NCBI RefSeq assembly: GCF_000425885.1
Contig: NZ_KE384471.1
Location: 40,343-104,342 of the forward strand
Direction of reading: 5' to 3'
Length of the DNA stretch: 64,000 nucleotides
Source of the DNA: Schleiferilactobacillus harbinensis DSM 16991
Lineage (GTDB): Bacteria > Bacillota > Bacilli > Lactobacillales > Lactobacillaceae
Every line of letters starts with the position of its first letter. Position 1 is the stretch's first letter. This document shows positions 39,708-48,811 of this stretch, one piece after another. A model generated the notes under the pieces. That model made no database searches. It saw only the letters and a list, made by a program, of their open reading frames with translations, and was not told where the DNA came from. The position numbers were made by a program, and so were the translations under genes.

Positions 39708-41084
39708 TCATTGGGCGTTATTATAATCCTCCGCGCTCAGCGCGTACAGCGCTTGGATCGCCGCGGCGGCCTGGGTGGTATCAACGCCCATGGTCAGGTT
39801 GATGCGGGCGGCGCCCTGACTGATGATCACCGGGGCAATTTCCACCGTGGCCAGTTGCGTCAGAATCTGGGCCACCAAATCTGTCCGATGCGCCAGTCCC
39901 TCCCCGACCACGACCACCATCGCCAAATTCGGAATCCAGCGCAGCACATCCGGCTGGACTGCCGCCCGAATCTCCCGGGTCATGGCCGTCTGAACCGCGG
40001 GAATCACCTGCTTCTGGGAAAATATAATCGTCAAATCATCCACCCCCGCCGGCATTTGCTCATAGCTTACGTGGTACTTGGCCAACACCTGCAGGATTTG
40101 CAAGGGGAACCGCACTTCGCGGTTCAGCAGGTAGCGGTGAATGTACAGGGCAATATGGCCGTTGCTGGCAGCAATTCCAGTGATCAAATGATGATGGTTG
40201 ACCTCTTTGGTCGGTGCGATGAGCGTCCCCGGGGCCTCGGGGTCGTTGGTATTCTTGACGTTGATCCGCACATTCCCTTGAATGGCCGGGACAATGGCTT
40301 CGTCGTTAAAAACAGAAAAGCCGGCACAGGAAAGTTCCCGCATTTCGCGATAGGTCAGCGTATTGATTGCCCGGGGATGGGCAATGATCTGCGGATCGGC
40401 AGCATAGATGGCCGACACATCAGTAAAGTTCTCATACAAGTCCGCGTGCAGGCCGCGGGCGAGAATGCTGCCGGTGATGTCCGACCCGCCGCGCGCAAAG
40501 GTGGCAATATGGCCCTGGGCGTCGTAAGCAAAAAATCCAGGGACCACCAGAATTTCATCCGCTGGCAATGAGAAATTTGCCAGCCGGTCATAACTATCCG
40601 GCAGCAGCTGAGCCAGCCGCGGCGGTCCAGCAACCACCATGCCCAAGTCCTGGGGCGATACCCACCGGGCCGGCAGGCCTTCGTGCTGCAAAACGGCGGC
40701 GATCAGATGCGCGTTCATCCACTCGCCCTGGGCTAAAAAGGCCGCTAATAAGTACTCAGAATTGGGATAGTCTGATTCCTGCAAGGTCCGCAAGTGGGTG
40801 CGAAAATGATCGGCAATGGTCTCCCCGGCCAAGTCAAAGTAATCGGCAATGCTCCGATACCGGCCCAAAATCTGCCCCAACAACGAGGCCGTGTCCTGCC
40901 CCGCCAAAATAGCCGCTGCCAGCTCGCCCAGCAGATCGGTCACCTTAGCATCCCCGCCAAACCGCTTCCCCGGCGCCGACACCACCATCACCCGCCGCCG
41001 CGGATCAGCCCGCATGATCTCCACCGCCTTAGCCACCTGCGGCCCATTAGCCAAAGATGACCCGCCAAATTTAACAACCTTCAC
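39708..41084 (-). CDS. lysC: Aspartate kinase
   Basis: A 458-residue aspartokinase: KVVKFGGSSLANG binds ATP at the N terminus, FARGGSDITGSILA lies in the active site, and the C-terminal ~150 residues form two ACT domains (NDPEAPGTLI onwards), so allosteric control is likely. It phosphorylates aspartate, the first step to methionine, threonine and lysine. The GTG at 41084 with GGCGGA upstream fits the family start; an ATG at 41147 would add an unconserved extension. First gene of the lysC-metA-hom-asd operon. Confidence 0.93.
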   Translation of the reverse strand: MKVVKFGGSSLANGPQVAKAVEIMRADPRRRVMVVSAPGKRFGGDAKVTDLLGELAAAILAGQDTASLLGQILGRYRSIADYFDLAGETIADHFRTHLRTLQESDYPNSEYLLAAFLAQGEWMNAHLIAAVLQHEGLPARWVSPQDLGMVVAGPPRLAQLLPDSYDRLANFSLPADEILVVPGFFAYDAQGHIATFARGGSDITGSILARGLHADLYENFTDVSAIYAADPQIIAHPRAINTLTYREMRELSCAGFSVFNDEAIVPAIQGNVRINVKNTNDPEAPGTLIAPTKEVNHHHLITGIAASNGHIALYIHRYLLNREVRFPLQILQVLAKYHVSYEQMPAGVDDLTIIFSQKQVIPAVQTAMTREIRAAVQPDVLRWIPNLAMVVVVGEGLAHRTDLVAQILTQLATVEIAPVIISQGAARINLTMGVDTTQAAAAIQALYALSAEDYNNAQ

Positions 41085-41129
41085 GATCAGTTCCGCCCAC
41101 TTTCTCCCAGCCGTACCCAATTGGCTCTT

Positions 41130-41158
41130 AGTTAATCGATAATTCATCGAATTGTCAA
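41130..41158 (-). promoter_or_regulatory. Promoter of the lysC operon (weak -10)
   Basis: On the minus strand TTGACA (41153-41158) is followed after 17 bases by TTAACT. It is divergent from the metQ promoter 27 bases away. No riboswitch is visible in the short leader. Confidence 0.45.
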
Positions 41159-41184
41159 GTGATGAGAGCCAAAAATCTAAAAGC

Positions 41185-41213
41185 TTGACAACCCCGATTT
41201 ATCTGTTTATCAT
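41185..41213 (+). promoter_or_regulatory. Promoter of the metQ operon
   Basis: TTGACA (41185-41190), 17 bases, TATCAT (41208-41213), directly before the T-box leader. Confidence 0.7.
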
Positions 41214-41224
41214 CGTGGTTAATC

Positions 41225-41516
41225 AATCAAAGAGCAGCGTAAACGACGAGAACAGGAAAGTAGCAAAGCCGAGACTGTACAGAAAACTCACACCAGCTGA
41301 GAGTGAGGTAGCCAGGCGGCGCGAAAATGGCCTGCGATCGGTGCATCGAACCTTCGGGTAAGACTGCAATGGCCGGCATCCATTACCATGCACGCGTATG
41401 ACGACGCATTATTTGGCGTCTGTACGTTGGCGAGGTGTTTTGGCGTAAGCTGAAACACAAATTAGAATGGTACCGCGGAAAATCCGCTTCTAGTCACACT
41501 AGAGGCGGATTTTTTT
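41225..41516 (+). promoter_or_regulatory. T-box riboswitch, methionine specifier, before metQ
   Basis: The T-box AGAATGGTACCGCGG lies near 41464-41477, followed by a terminator with arms ATCCGC-TCTAGT and ACTAGA-GCGGAT plus T7 (41480-41516). Stem I has AGTAGC, an apical GAGAG segment and, on its 3' side, GAAAATGG, giving an ATG specifier at 41327-41329. This is the same local context (GAA-N-ATG-G) as in the metE leader. It should induce methionine uptake when tRNA-Met is uncharged. Confidence 0.92.
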
Positions 41517-41600
41517 ATTTGCCAAAAGCTGGTCGGCGCCGACCAGCAAACTCGTACACGCCGCTCAACTCATTTTTTAAACCAAACGGAGGAATCAATC

Positions 41601-42452
41601 ATGAAGAAATCAATCAAACGCACCCTGATCACCATCGCCCTGGCCTTGCCGCTCTTCTTCTTACTCGCGGCTTGCGGCAGCGGTAAGAGCAGTTCCGCCA
41701 GCTCCTCGTCAGCATCCCTAAAGACAGTCCGCCTGGGCATCATGGGCAGTGACGACCGAATCTGGAAAGCCGTCGGCAAAGTGGCTAAGAAGAAATACAA
41801 CATTGACTTAAAGCTCACCAAGTTCACCGATTATAACCAGCCCAACGCAGCATTGAGCGATGGTTCCATCGACCTGAACGCTTTCCAGCACCAATTCTTC
41901 CTGGATAATTGGAACAAAGCCCACAAGTCGGACATCGTCAGCATTGGTGAAACCATCCTGGCCCCGATCCGTCTATATTCCCAGAAAATCAAGTCCGTCA
42001 AAGATTTCAAGAAGGGGGACGAAATTGCTATCCCCAATGATGCCACCAATGAAGGCCGCGCATTGAACGTCCTGGCCACCATCGGCTTGATCAAGCTGGA
42101 CAACAAAGCGCTGCCCACCACGGCCGACATTAAGGAAAACAAGCTGGGCTTGAAGATTACCGCTCTGGATGCGGCCCAAACCGCCCGGGCATTGTCTGAT
42201 GTCACTGCCGCCGTGGTCAACGATGGTGTGGCCAACGACGCCAAGCTGGACCCGAATTCCGCCCTGTATGTCGAGAAAGTCAACAAGAAGTCCGAACCTT
42301 ACATTAACATCATTGCCGCCAACAAGAAGGACGCCAAGAACAAGACTTACCTGGACCTGGTCAAGGCCTATCAGACGGAAGCCACCAAGAAGCTCTTGAA
42401 GGAAATCTACAAGGGTGCCGACATTCCGGCTTGGGACATCACGCTGAAGTAA
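41601..42452 (+). CDS. metQ: Methionine ABC transporter substrate-binding lipoprotein
   Basis: A 283-residue NlpA/MetQ lipoprotein: the signal peptide ends in the lipobox LLAACGSG (lipidated cysteine at about residue 25), followed by a serine-rich linker and the MetQ domain (LGIMGSDDRIWKAV, FQHQFFLDNWNK, IAIPNDATNEGRAL). It captures methionine outside the membrane for MetNI. ATG at 41601 follows CGGAGGA. First gene of the T-box-controlled operon. Confidence 0.95.
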   Translation: MKKSIKRTLITIALALPLFFLLAACGSGKSSSASSSSASLKTVRLGIMGSDDRIWKAVGKVAKKKYNIDLKLTKFTDYNQPNAALSDGSIDLNAFQHQFFLDNWNKAHKSDIVSIGETILAPIRLYSQKIKSVKDFKKGDEIAIPNDATNEGRALNVLATIGLIKLDNKALPTTADIKENKLGLKITALDAAQTARALSDVTAAVVNDGVANDAKLDPNSALYVEKVNKKSEPYINIIAANKKDAKNKTYLDLVKAYQTEATKKLLKEIYKGADIPAWDITLK

Positions 42453-42477
42453 GACTTGCGAAAGGAGGACCTGTTTA

Positions 42478-43809
42478 ATGAGTGTCGATAAGCAGCAGAT
42501 CATCAGTCAATTTACCAAATACGTCGCCATTCCGTCGGTGTCCGCCCAAAAGAAAGGCATCCCGGAAACGGTCGCCTTTCTTAAAGAATTGATCACCAGC
42601 TTAGGCGGTCAAGCCGAAGTCTTCTCCGACTGGCCCAACCCGGTGATCCACGGAGAATTCACCCCGGCCCGCGTGACCGCGGCGACGCCAACGATCCTGT
42701 TCTACAATCACTATGACGTGCAACCGCCGGAACCGTTGGAATTGTGGGATTCTGAACCCTTCACCCTGACCGAAAAAGACGGCCTGCTGGTCGGCCGAGG
42801 CACGGCGGATTGTAAAGGCGACCTCATCGCCCGGCTGTGCGCCCTCACCTTGTACCACGAAGAACACGGCGACTGGCCGTGCCGGGTGAAGTTCCTGCTG
42901 GAGGGTGAAGAAGAAATCGCCAGCCAGCATTTAGAGAACTATTTAGAAAAATACGCCGACACCTTCAACGCCGACGTTGTGGTCTGGGAATCCGGCAGCA
43001 AGAACGCCCAGGAACAGCTCCAAATCACCGGCGGCAATAAGGGCATTTGCTGCATTGACCTGGTGGCCACCACGGCTGCTGAAGACATCCATTCTTCCAC
43101 CGCGGCCTACATTGAGGGCGCTGGGGTCCGGCTGGTCCAGGCCTTGAGCACGTTGCGGGCTGTGGGAACGAACGAATTGCTGATCGATGGGTTAGCGGCT
43201 AAGATCGTGCCGCCCACGGACCGGGAAAAACAGCTGGTCGCGGCGGAATCCGTTGATCCAGCCGCCATCGAGGCCGCGCACGGGCTGACTCGGCCATTTC
43301 TGACCAAGGATATCGCGGGCGCAGCGGCTTTCTCCCCCACCCTGAACATTGCCGGCTTGACCGGCGGTTACGAGGGCGAGGGGGTCAAAACGGTGCTGCC
43401 CCACACCGCTCGGGCTAAGTTGGATATTCGACTGGTACCGGATCTGGACCCGGAAGAAGTTGCTGAGTTGGTCCGCCAGCATCTGGCCCGTCACGGTTTC
43501 GGTGATATTAAGGTAGAATACTTGATGGGGGAAAAGAGTTACCGCTCCGGCCTGGACGCCCCGCTGGTCACCCGGATCACGGATGTCGCCCAGACGGTCT
43601 ACGGCAGCGACAAAGTCGAATTGCTGCCCAGCTCCGCCGGTACCGGCCCGATGTACTTGTTTAATCACTATCTCCACGCGCCGCTGCTCGCTTTCGGTGT
43701 GGGTTACGCCAAGAGCGGCCCCCACGCTCCGAATGAGAACATCCGCATTAGTGATTTCCATCAAGGCATCGACTTTCTCACCGATATATTCGCAGATTTA
43801 GCCAAGTAA
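42478..43809 (+). CDS. M20 family peptidase in the methionine uptake operon
   Basis: A 443-residue di-zinc peptidase of the ArgE/DapE/CPG2 type: FYNHYDVQPPEP, GRGTADCKGDL and LEGEEEIAS hold the metal ligands and catalytic glutamate, with the dimerisation domain in the middle. The MetQ-M20-MetN-MetI order is common in lactobacilli. There the peptidase probably releases methionine from imported or N-blocked peptides; this is inference from context. ATG at 42478 follows AAAGGAGG. Confidence 0.88.
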   Translation: MSVDKQQIISQFTKYVAIPSVSAQKKGIPETVAFLKELITSLGGQAEVFSDWPNPVIHGEFTPARVTAATPTILFYNHYDVQPPEPLELWDSEPFTLTEKDGLLVGRGTADCKGDLIARLCALTLYHEEHGDWPCRVKFLLEGEEEIASQHLENYLEKYADTFNADVVVWESGSKNAQEQLQITGGNKGICCIDLVATTAAEDIHSSTAAYIEGAGVRLVQALSTLRAVGTNELLIDGLAAKIVPPTDREKQLVAAESVDPAAIEAAHGLTRPFLTKDIAGAAAFSPTLNIAGLTGGYEGEGVKTVLPHTARAKLDIRLVPDLDPEEVAELVRQHLARHGFGDIKVEYLMGEKSYRSGLDAPLVTRITDVAQTVYGSDKVELLPSSAGTGPMYLFNHYLHAPLLAFGVGYAKSGPHAPNENIRISDFHQGIDFLTDIFADLAK

Positions 43810-43901
43810 TCAGGCATCGTGGAATAACGTGCGCACCGATCCGCCAACCCCGGATCGGTTTGTGCGTTCTTCTATAGAAAGAAAGGGGCAACGCAACTCA
43901 C

Positions 43902-44960
43902 ATGGCAACCATCATTGACTTGAAAGACATCACCGTCACGTTCAAGAACAAAGCCAGCACGGTCCACGCCGTTCAGGATGTTTCTTTGCAGGTCGAAGCC
44001 GGGGACACTTACGGCATCGTCGGCTACTCCGGCGCCGGCAAATCCACGCTGGTCCGAGTGATCAATTATTTGCAAAAGCCCACCAGCGGTACCGCCATCG
44101 TCAATGGCCAAGCCCTGGGCAAGCTGGATAAAGACCAGCTGCGGGTCGCTCGGCGCAAAATCGGGATGATCTTTCAGCACTTTAATCTGATGAATTCCCG
44201 CACGATTGCCGGGAACATCGAATATCCCTTGCGCTACAGCAAACTGACCAAGGCCGGTCGGGCCAAGAAAGTACAGGAACTGCTGGCACTGGTCGGACTG
44301 AGCGATAAGGCAGACGCCTACCCCGCCCAGTTATCCGGCGGTCAGAAGCAACGGGTGGGGATCGCTCGGGCCTTGGCCAACGATCCGGAGATTCTGCTTT
44401 GCGACGAGGCCACCAGTGCCCTGGATCCTAAGACCACTGGGGAAATCATCGACCTCTTGAAACGGCTGAACCAGCAGCTGCACATCACCATCGTTTTCAT
44501 TACCCACGAAATGTCTGCCGTGAAGTCACTGTGCAACCACGTGGCGGTTATGGAAGCCGGCAAAATCGTGGAACGCGGCGCATTGCTGGATATTTTCTCC
44601 AATCCTCAACAGGCGCTGACCCGCGACTTCATCAATACAGCGACGCAATTAGATACGGCGCTGGCAGAAGTGCGCAAGCAGCCAGCGGTGATCAATCTGC
44701 CAGCCAATGCCCGGCTCGTGCATTTATCCTACACCGGGGCCAGCACCGACCAGCCGCTGATTGCCGGCCTTTACCAACAATACGGTATCACCGCCAACAT
44801 TCTGTATGGGAACATTGAATTCTTACAGGATGTACCGGTGGGCAATCTCATTGTTATTCTGACCGGGGACACGACGAAACTGCCCACAGCCTTCTCCCAA
44901 TTACGGGATCAGGGCGTCACGGTCACCTTGCTGGATCCGAAAGGAGATGCGGTGGACTAA
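43902..44960 (+). CDS. metN: Methionine ABC transporter ATP-binding protein
   Basis: A 352-residue ATPase: Walker [10 protein letters not shown], signature [15 protein letters not shown], Walker [14 protein letters not shown]-loop FITHEM, and a C-terminal ~100-residue NIL domain, which in MetN binds methionine and inhibits transport when the cell is replete. ATG at 43902 follows GAAAGGGG. It ends one base into metI. Confidence 0.95.
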   Translation: MATIIDLKDITVTFKNKASTVHAVQDVSLQVEAGDTYGIVGYSGAGKSTLVRVINYLQKPTSGTAIVNGQALGKLDKDQLRVARRKIGMIFQHFNLMNSRTIAGNIEYPLRYSKLTKAGRAKKVQELLALVGLSDKADAYPAQLSGGQKQRVGIARALANDPEILLCDEATSALDPKTTGEIIDLLKRLNQQLHITIVFITHEMSAVKSLCNHVAVMEAGKIVERGALLDIFSNPQQALTRDFINTATQLDTALAEVRKQPAVINLPANARLVHLSYTGASTDQPLIAGLYQQYGITANILYGNIEFLQDVPVGNLIVILTGDTTKLPTAFSQLRDQGVTVTLLDPKGDAVD

Positions 44961-45640
44961 TGTCTATTCTGAATAAGTTTTTACCCAACGTGATGCCCAT
45001 CTGGGACCAGGTTTGGCAGGCGACCTTGGAGACGCTGTACATGACCTTCTTCTCAGCGATCATCGCAGGAATCTTGGGCCTGATCGTTGGCATCTTGCTG
45101 GTGGTTTACGATCAAGGCGGCATCATGCCTCACCCAGCGGTCTATAGCATTCTGGATAAGATCGTGAACATCTTCCGGTCTATTCCTTTTGTGATTCTGC
45201 TGGCTGTCATTTACCCTCTGACCCGACTCTTAGTGCACACCACAATTGGGAATACTGCTGCCCTGGTACCGCTGGTCGTGGGGACGATCCCCTTCTATGC
45301 CCGCCAGGTGCAAAACGCTTTGGTCCAGGTGGACGGCGGAATCATCGAGGCCGCCCAAGCAATGGGGGCGTCGAATATCGATATTATCTTCCGCGTTTAT
45401 TTGCGGGAAGGCCTGCCGGATTTGATCCGGGTGTCTGTCTTGACTCTGATTTCCTTGATTGGCTTGACGGCGATGGCCGGGGCAGTTGGCGCCGGCGGCT
45501 TGGGCAATCTGGCGGTGTCCATCGGCTACCAGCGGTTCCAGAATGATGTGACCTTTGTGGCAATGATCATTATTTTGATTATGGTGTTCATTGTCCAAGG
45601 GGTGGGCGACTGGCTGACCCGGTTGACCACGCATGTATAA
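44960..45640 (+). CDS. metI: Methionine ABC transporter permease
   Basis: A 226-residue permease with five to six helices and the EAA loop EAAQAMGASNIDIIFRVYLREGLPDLI for contact with MetN. The start overlaps the metN stop by one base (TAATG). Last gene of the operon, closed by a terminator. Confidence 0.95.
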   Translation: MSILNKFLPNVMPIWDQVWQATLETLYMTFFSAIIAGILGLIVGILLVVYDQGGIMPHPAVYSILDKIVNIFRSIPFVILLAVIYPLTRLLVHTTIGNTAALVPLVVGTIPFYARQVQNALVQVDGGIIEAAQAMGASNIDIIFRVYLREGLPDLIRVSVLTLISLIGLTAMAGAVGAGGLGNLAVSIGYQRFQNDVTFVAMIIILIMVFIVQGVGDWLTRLTTHV

Positions 45641-45681
45641 AAATAAAGACGCAGCCCGCGCGGGGTTGCGTCTTTATTTTT
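45639..45681. terminator. Terminator after metI
   Basis: AAAATAAAGACGCA and TGCGTCTTTATTTT form a 14-bp stem around a GC-rich loop. It serves metI and the convergent small gene. Confidence 0.85.
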
Positions 45682-45685
45682 GAAT

Positions 45686-45919
45686 TTATTTGGGATCAGC
45701 TTTGCTGAACAATTCTTCTTGGGTGACATCGTAGTAATCGACGTGATCGGCATGGTGAACGCTCACGAGAGCGCCAGGACGGTCATCATCTAATGTTTCC
45801 ACATGCAGCTCAGTACCGGGTTTGATCACACATAAGTGCAAAGTGCCGTCAACGTGTTCGAACGCCCGCATGGGTTTGTTGACCGCGTATGTAGCGCTGA
45901 GTGATTGTTGTGCTAGCAT
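45686..45919 (-). CDS. Small cytoplasmic protein, unknown
   Basis: 77 residues from ATG 45919, which has an excellent site (AGAAGGAGG). The sequence (TYAVNKPMRAFEHVDGTLHLCVIKPGTELHVETLDDD, then ISVHHADHVDYYDVTQEELF-like end) looks like a small beta-rich fold with histidines and acidic residues. No signal peptide or helix. A TATAAT about 35 bases upstream suggests its own promoter. I do not recognise the family. Confidence 0.65.
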   Translation of the reverse strand: MLAQQSLSATYAVNKPMRAFEHVDGTLHLCVIKPGTELHVETLDDDRPGALVSVHHADHVDYYDVTQEELFSKADPK

Positions 45920-46135
45920 AACGATTTCCTCCTTCTTTTTACCTTCTGACTTATTATACTCATTGACGCAGCAATTACCATGAAGTTTGCTTAAAAAATT
46001 CAATAACAATAATGTCACCGCATTCAATGCCGGAATGGAAGTCTTGTGATTTTTACTTTCTATTTACTGAAAACAGGTTATCCTGTGAAGCTGGCAGCGT
46101 ATCCTAAAAGTATTAATGGGAGGTGATCCATCACC

Positions 46136-47047
46136 ATGATGGAAGAACAAGACAAAACACGATGGTTTGGTATTTCTGCCCTGGTTTGTGTGGTCCTGAT
46201 GGTAATCGCAACATTTGCGGATTTGGCCATCAGCAATACCGTCATTGACTACGGCAGCTGGTTCGGCACATTTTTCCAAACCTTTGGGGAATTCCCGGTC
46301 TATTTTGTTTATATCATCAGCGGCGAAATTGCCATGACTTATGCCTGGCGGAAGAAAGCACGGCCTTTATTCGCCGGCAGTCTCGCCCTGGGCGGGTTCG
46401 TCTTGACGGCGTGGCAAACCAAGCAGTACGTCAATGAAGAGGGCAGCTATATCGCGGCGATTCAAAGCAATCTAAAAAACGGTAAACCGATCGGCATGGC
46501 CAACAGTGATAGTGCCGCCGGCGCCTTGCCGGTGGCGGCGAATATCACCGTGACCCTGATCTTGCTCGTGGTCATCTCTATTCTGGTCCAACTGTGGCTG
46601 GCCAAGAAGAGTGACGCACAAATTGCCCAGCTGATGCTGGTGGCGGTCTTCGCCACGGCCACAGCCTGGTTTGCATCCCAAGCTAACGCCACGCTGAAAC
46701 AGGATTGGGGCCGTGTCCGGCCCTATGAACTGAATAAAGCCCAAAGCGACTTTACCTCATGGCTGCACCCCAACGGCATCACTGGTCACAAGTCCTTCCC
46801 CTCTGGGCACACCATGGCGGCCACGCTGGCCATTGTCTTGTCTTGGTTTGCGACGGGCAAAGCCCGCCAGCGCTGGTTTGTTTTCGGCATCCTCTGGGGC
46901 GCTTTGGTCGGTCTCAGCCGGGTGCGGATCGGCGCCCATTTCTTCTCTGATGTGACTTTCTCATTTTTCTTAACAGCCCTGATCATCTACATCTTTGCTG
47001 AATTGATAACTTACCTGATCAACAAACGCGAAGCAATCTTACAGTAA
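46136..47047 (+). CDS. PAP2 superfamily membrane phosphatase
   Basis: A 303-residue membrane protein of the phosphatidic acid phosphatase type 2 family with about seven helices. The three catalytic motifs are intact: KQDWGRVRP (K-x6-RP), PSGH and SRVRIGAHFFSD. It could dephosphorylate undecaprenyl pyrophosphate or lipid phosphates at the outer face. ATG at 46136 follows GGGAGGTG. Monocistronic with a strong terminator. Confidence 0.9.
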   Translation: MMEEQDKTRWFGISALVCVVLMVIATFADLAISNTVIDYGSWFGTFFQTFGEFPVYFVYIISGEIAMTYAWRKKARPLFAGSLALGGFVLTAWQTKQYVNEEGSYIAAIQSNLKNGKPIGMANSDSAAGALPVAANITVTLILLVVISILVQLWLAKKSDAQIAQLMLVAVFATATAWFASQANATLKQDWGRVRPYELNKAQSDFTSWLHPNGITGHKSFPSGHTMAATLAIVLSWFATGKARQRWFVFGILWGALVGLSRVRIGAHFFSDVTFSFFLTALIIYIFAELITYLINKREAILQ

Positions 47048-47060
47048 GTGTACCGAACGC

Positions 47061-47107
47061 AAACAGCGCCGCCAGCTCAACTTCTATGAACTGGCGGCGC
47101 TGTTTTT
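47061..47107. terminator. Bidirectional terminator
   Basis: AAACAGCGCCGCCAG and CTGGCGGCGCTGTTTTT form a 15-bp stem between the PAP2 gene and the convergent nuclease gene. Confidence 0.88.
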
Positions 47108-47111
47108 GACA

Positions 47112-48029
47112 CTACTGATTAATTTCGGTGACCCGCATGTTCCGGTCAATCGTATTTCTGCCGGTGGCATAGTCGAACTGCAATTGCGGTTCCACGTTCC
47201 AAATATAGACGTTGAAATTCAGCCGACCATCCGATGATACGGCTTGGGACCAATAACCTCGGGGCATCAATTCATTCCCCCGAAAAACCGTGGTCACCTG
47301 ATAGATCACCCGCGCGCCACGCCCCAAGGCGTCCCGCACGGCTTGTTCATAGACCTGCATCGTCTTCTGGTTAGAAAATTCAGTTTGGGTCGCTAGATTC
47401 TTCGGGTTGTCGGAACTGCCCTCGGCCCCGGTCTGGGGTACGCCGTCACTATTCAGATTGAAGGTCATCGTATAGGCAATCAGATGGCCGCGATTGACGA
47501 CGGGGATCCGGTCCCCATTGATCACCCGATACTCTTGATGCCAGCCGGTGGGCTGCCATTTCTGCGCTGGCCGACCGGCAGAACGGCCCAGGTTGGACCG
47601 TTGCAGATACGCCGTCACGGTGGTCGTTCGGTTCAGATTATCCAGATTGCCATAAGCAATGTGGTTGCTCTGCCAGGCGCTCATGGCCAGCGTACTCTTG
47701 CCGCTGTTGACATTGATCGCGGCCGGGTTGCCGGATTGAAAGGTCAGTTTGGCTAAAGCCGCATAAGTGGCCTGCCAGTTGCTGTCGCCCACGGCTGAGG
47801 ACGACGCAGCGGTGCTGCTTTGACTCGTGCTGCTGCTCTGGCTGGCTGCACTGCTGACTTGGCTGCTCGGCGCGGCATCCGAATGGGTCGTCCCGCTGGG
47901 CGTACTCGCGCCGCCGCCAAAACGGGCGACGGCGAAGGCAATGATGGCAATGACAATCAGGGAGCCGAGGGTGATATGAACGGGTTGTTTCTTCCCTCGG
48001 CGATGGGTAGGTTTACGGCGTTTCGCCAC
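47112..48029 (-). CDS. Membrane-anchored DNA/RNA non-specific endonuclease
   Basis: A 305-residue protein: basic cytoplasmic start, one membrane helix (about residues 20-38), a Ser/Ala/Gln-rich linker to residue ~80, then a nuclease domain of the EndA/NUC1 kind with NRGHLIAY in place of the DRGH motif (histidine kept) and NLATQTEFSNQKTMQVYE with the metal-site asparagine. It probably degrades DNA at the cell surface. GTG start at 48029 with AAAGGAAG. It follows two YibE/F genes by 2 bases. Confidence 0.85.
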   Translation of the reverse strand: MAKRRKPTHRRGKKQPVHITLGSLIVIAIIAFAVARFGGGASTPSGTTHSDAAPSSQVSSAASQSSSTSQSSTAASSSAVGDSNWQATYAALAKLTFQSGNPAAINVNSGKSTLAMSAWQSNHIAYGNLDNLNRTTTVTAYLQRSNLGRSAGRPAQKWQPTGWHQEYRVINGDRIPVVNRGHLIAYTMTFNLNSDGVPQTGAEGSSDNPKNLATQTEFSNQKTMQVYEQAVRDALGRGARVIYQVTTVFRGNELMPRGYWSQAVSSDGRLNFNVYIWNVEPQLQFDYATGRNTIDRNMRVTEINQ

Positions 48030-48031
48030 GG

Positions 48032-48811
48032 TTAATGATCTTCCTTTCTGGCGGCTTGGGCCGCTTCATGCTGCAGGGTCACACTGACGACCCAGGTGGA
48101 CAGGGGCACGGTGGCGACTACGCCCACGGTGGAAAGCAAAACGGAGGCCGCTTCGCTGACGAAGAGTTTATCGTTGAACAGCAGCCCTGGGGCATATTGC
48201 AACTGAACAAACCAGATAAACAACGCCAGGTAGGAACCGAAGAAGCCGAAAAACAGCGTGTTCAGTGCGGTGCCGATGATCTTGCCGCCGATTTCTTGAC
48301 CGTCTTTGAACAGCTGGGCCGGGGTAATATCCGGCACTTGATCAGCGACTTCAAACAACCCGCTGGTCACCGCAATACTGGCCTCGGCGACGGCGCCCAG
48401 GGCTGACAGCATCAGGATACTGACGACGATCTGGCCAAAGGACACCCCGATCAGCAGCGAAAAGCCGCCGATATCCTCCCCAACCTCGTTACCAAAGCCC
48501 TGGATGTTGCCAAAGAACTGGATCAGCCAGGCCAGCCCGGCCAGAATCAGCATCACCCCGAGAGAAACAACGTAAGCGATCCGCGTCACCCGGTTGCTGG
48601 CGGCACTGAAAAAGACAACCACCGCGAGGATCACGGCACTGGCCAGAATCGTCGTCAGCACCGGCGGCGCCCCGAGGCCGAACAGAGTCACAGTAATAAA
48701 CAGCAGGACAAAGTTCAATAGGAGGCCGAAGAAAATAGTCAACCCGCTCTTACCGCAAACCAGCACGAGCAGGACCAGCAGGATCACCCCTAAGAGACTG
48801 ATCACACCCAT
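48032..48811 (-). CDS. YibE/F family membrane protein (second)
   Basis: A 259-residue protein with about seven helices and the YibE/F pattern in its second half (GAVAEASIAVTSGLFEV, DGQEIGGKIIGTALNTLFFGFFGSYLALF). Its ATG overlaps the stop of the preceding YibE/F gene by one base. Function unknown; the two proteins probably form one complex. Confidence 0.82.
   Translation of the reverse strand: MGVISLLGVILLVLLVLVCGKSGLTIFFGLLLNFVLLFITVTLFGLGAPPVLTTILASAVILAVVVFFSAASNRVTRIAYVVSLGVMLILAGLAWLIQFFGNIQGFGNEVGEDIGGFSLLIGVSFGQIVVSILMLSALGAVAEASIAVTSGLFEVADQVPDITPAQLFKDGQEIGGKIIGTALNTLFFGFFGSYLALFIWFVQLQYAPGLLFNDKLFVSEAASVLLSTVGVVATVPLSTWVVSVTLQHEAAQAARKEDH

Noticed and set aside
41085-41160. Riboswitch in the lysC leader
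   Set aside because: The leader is about 50 bases and shows no lysine, SAM or T-box motif; the T-box nearby belongs to the divergent metQ transcript.
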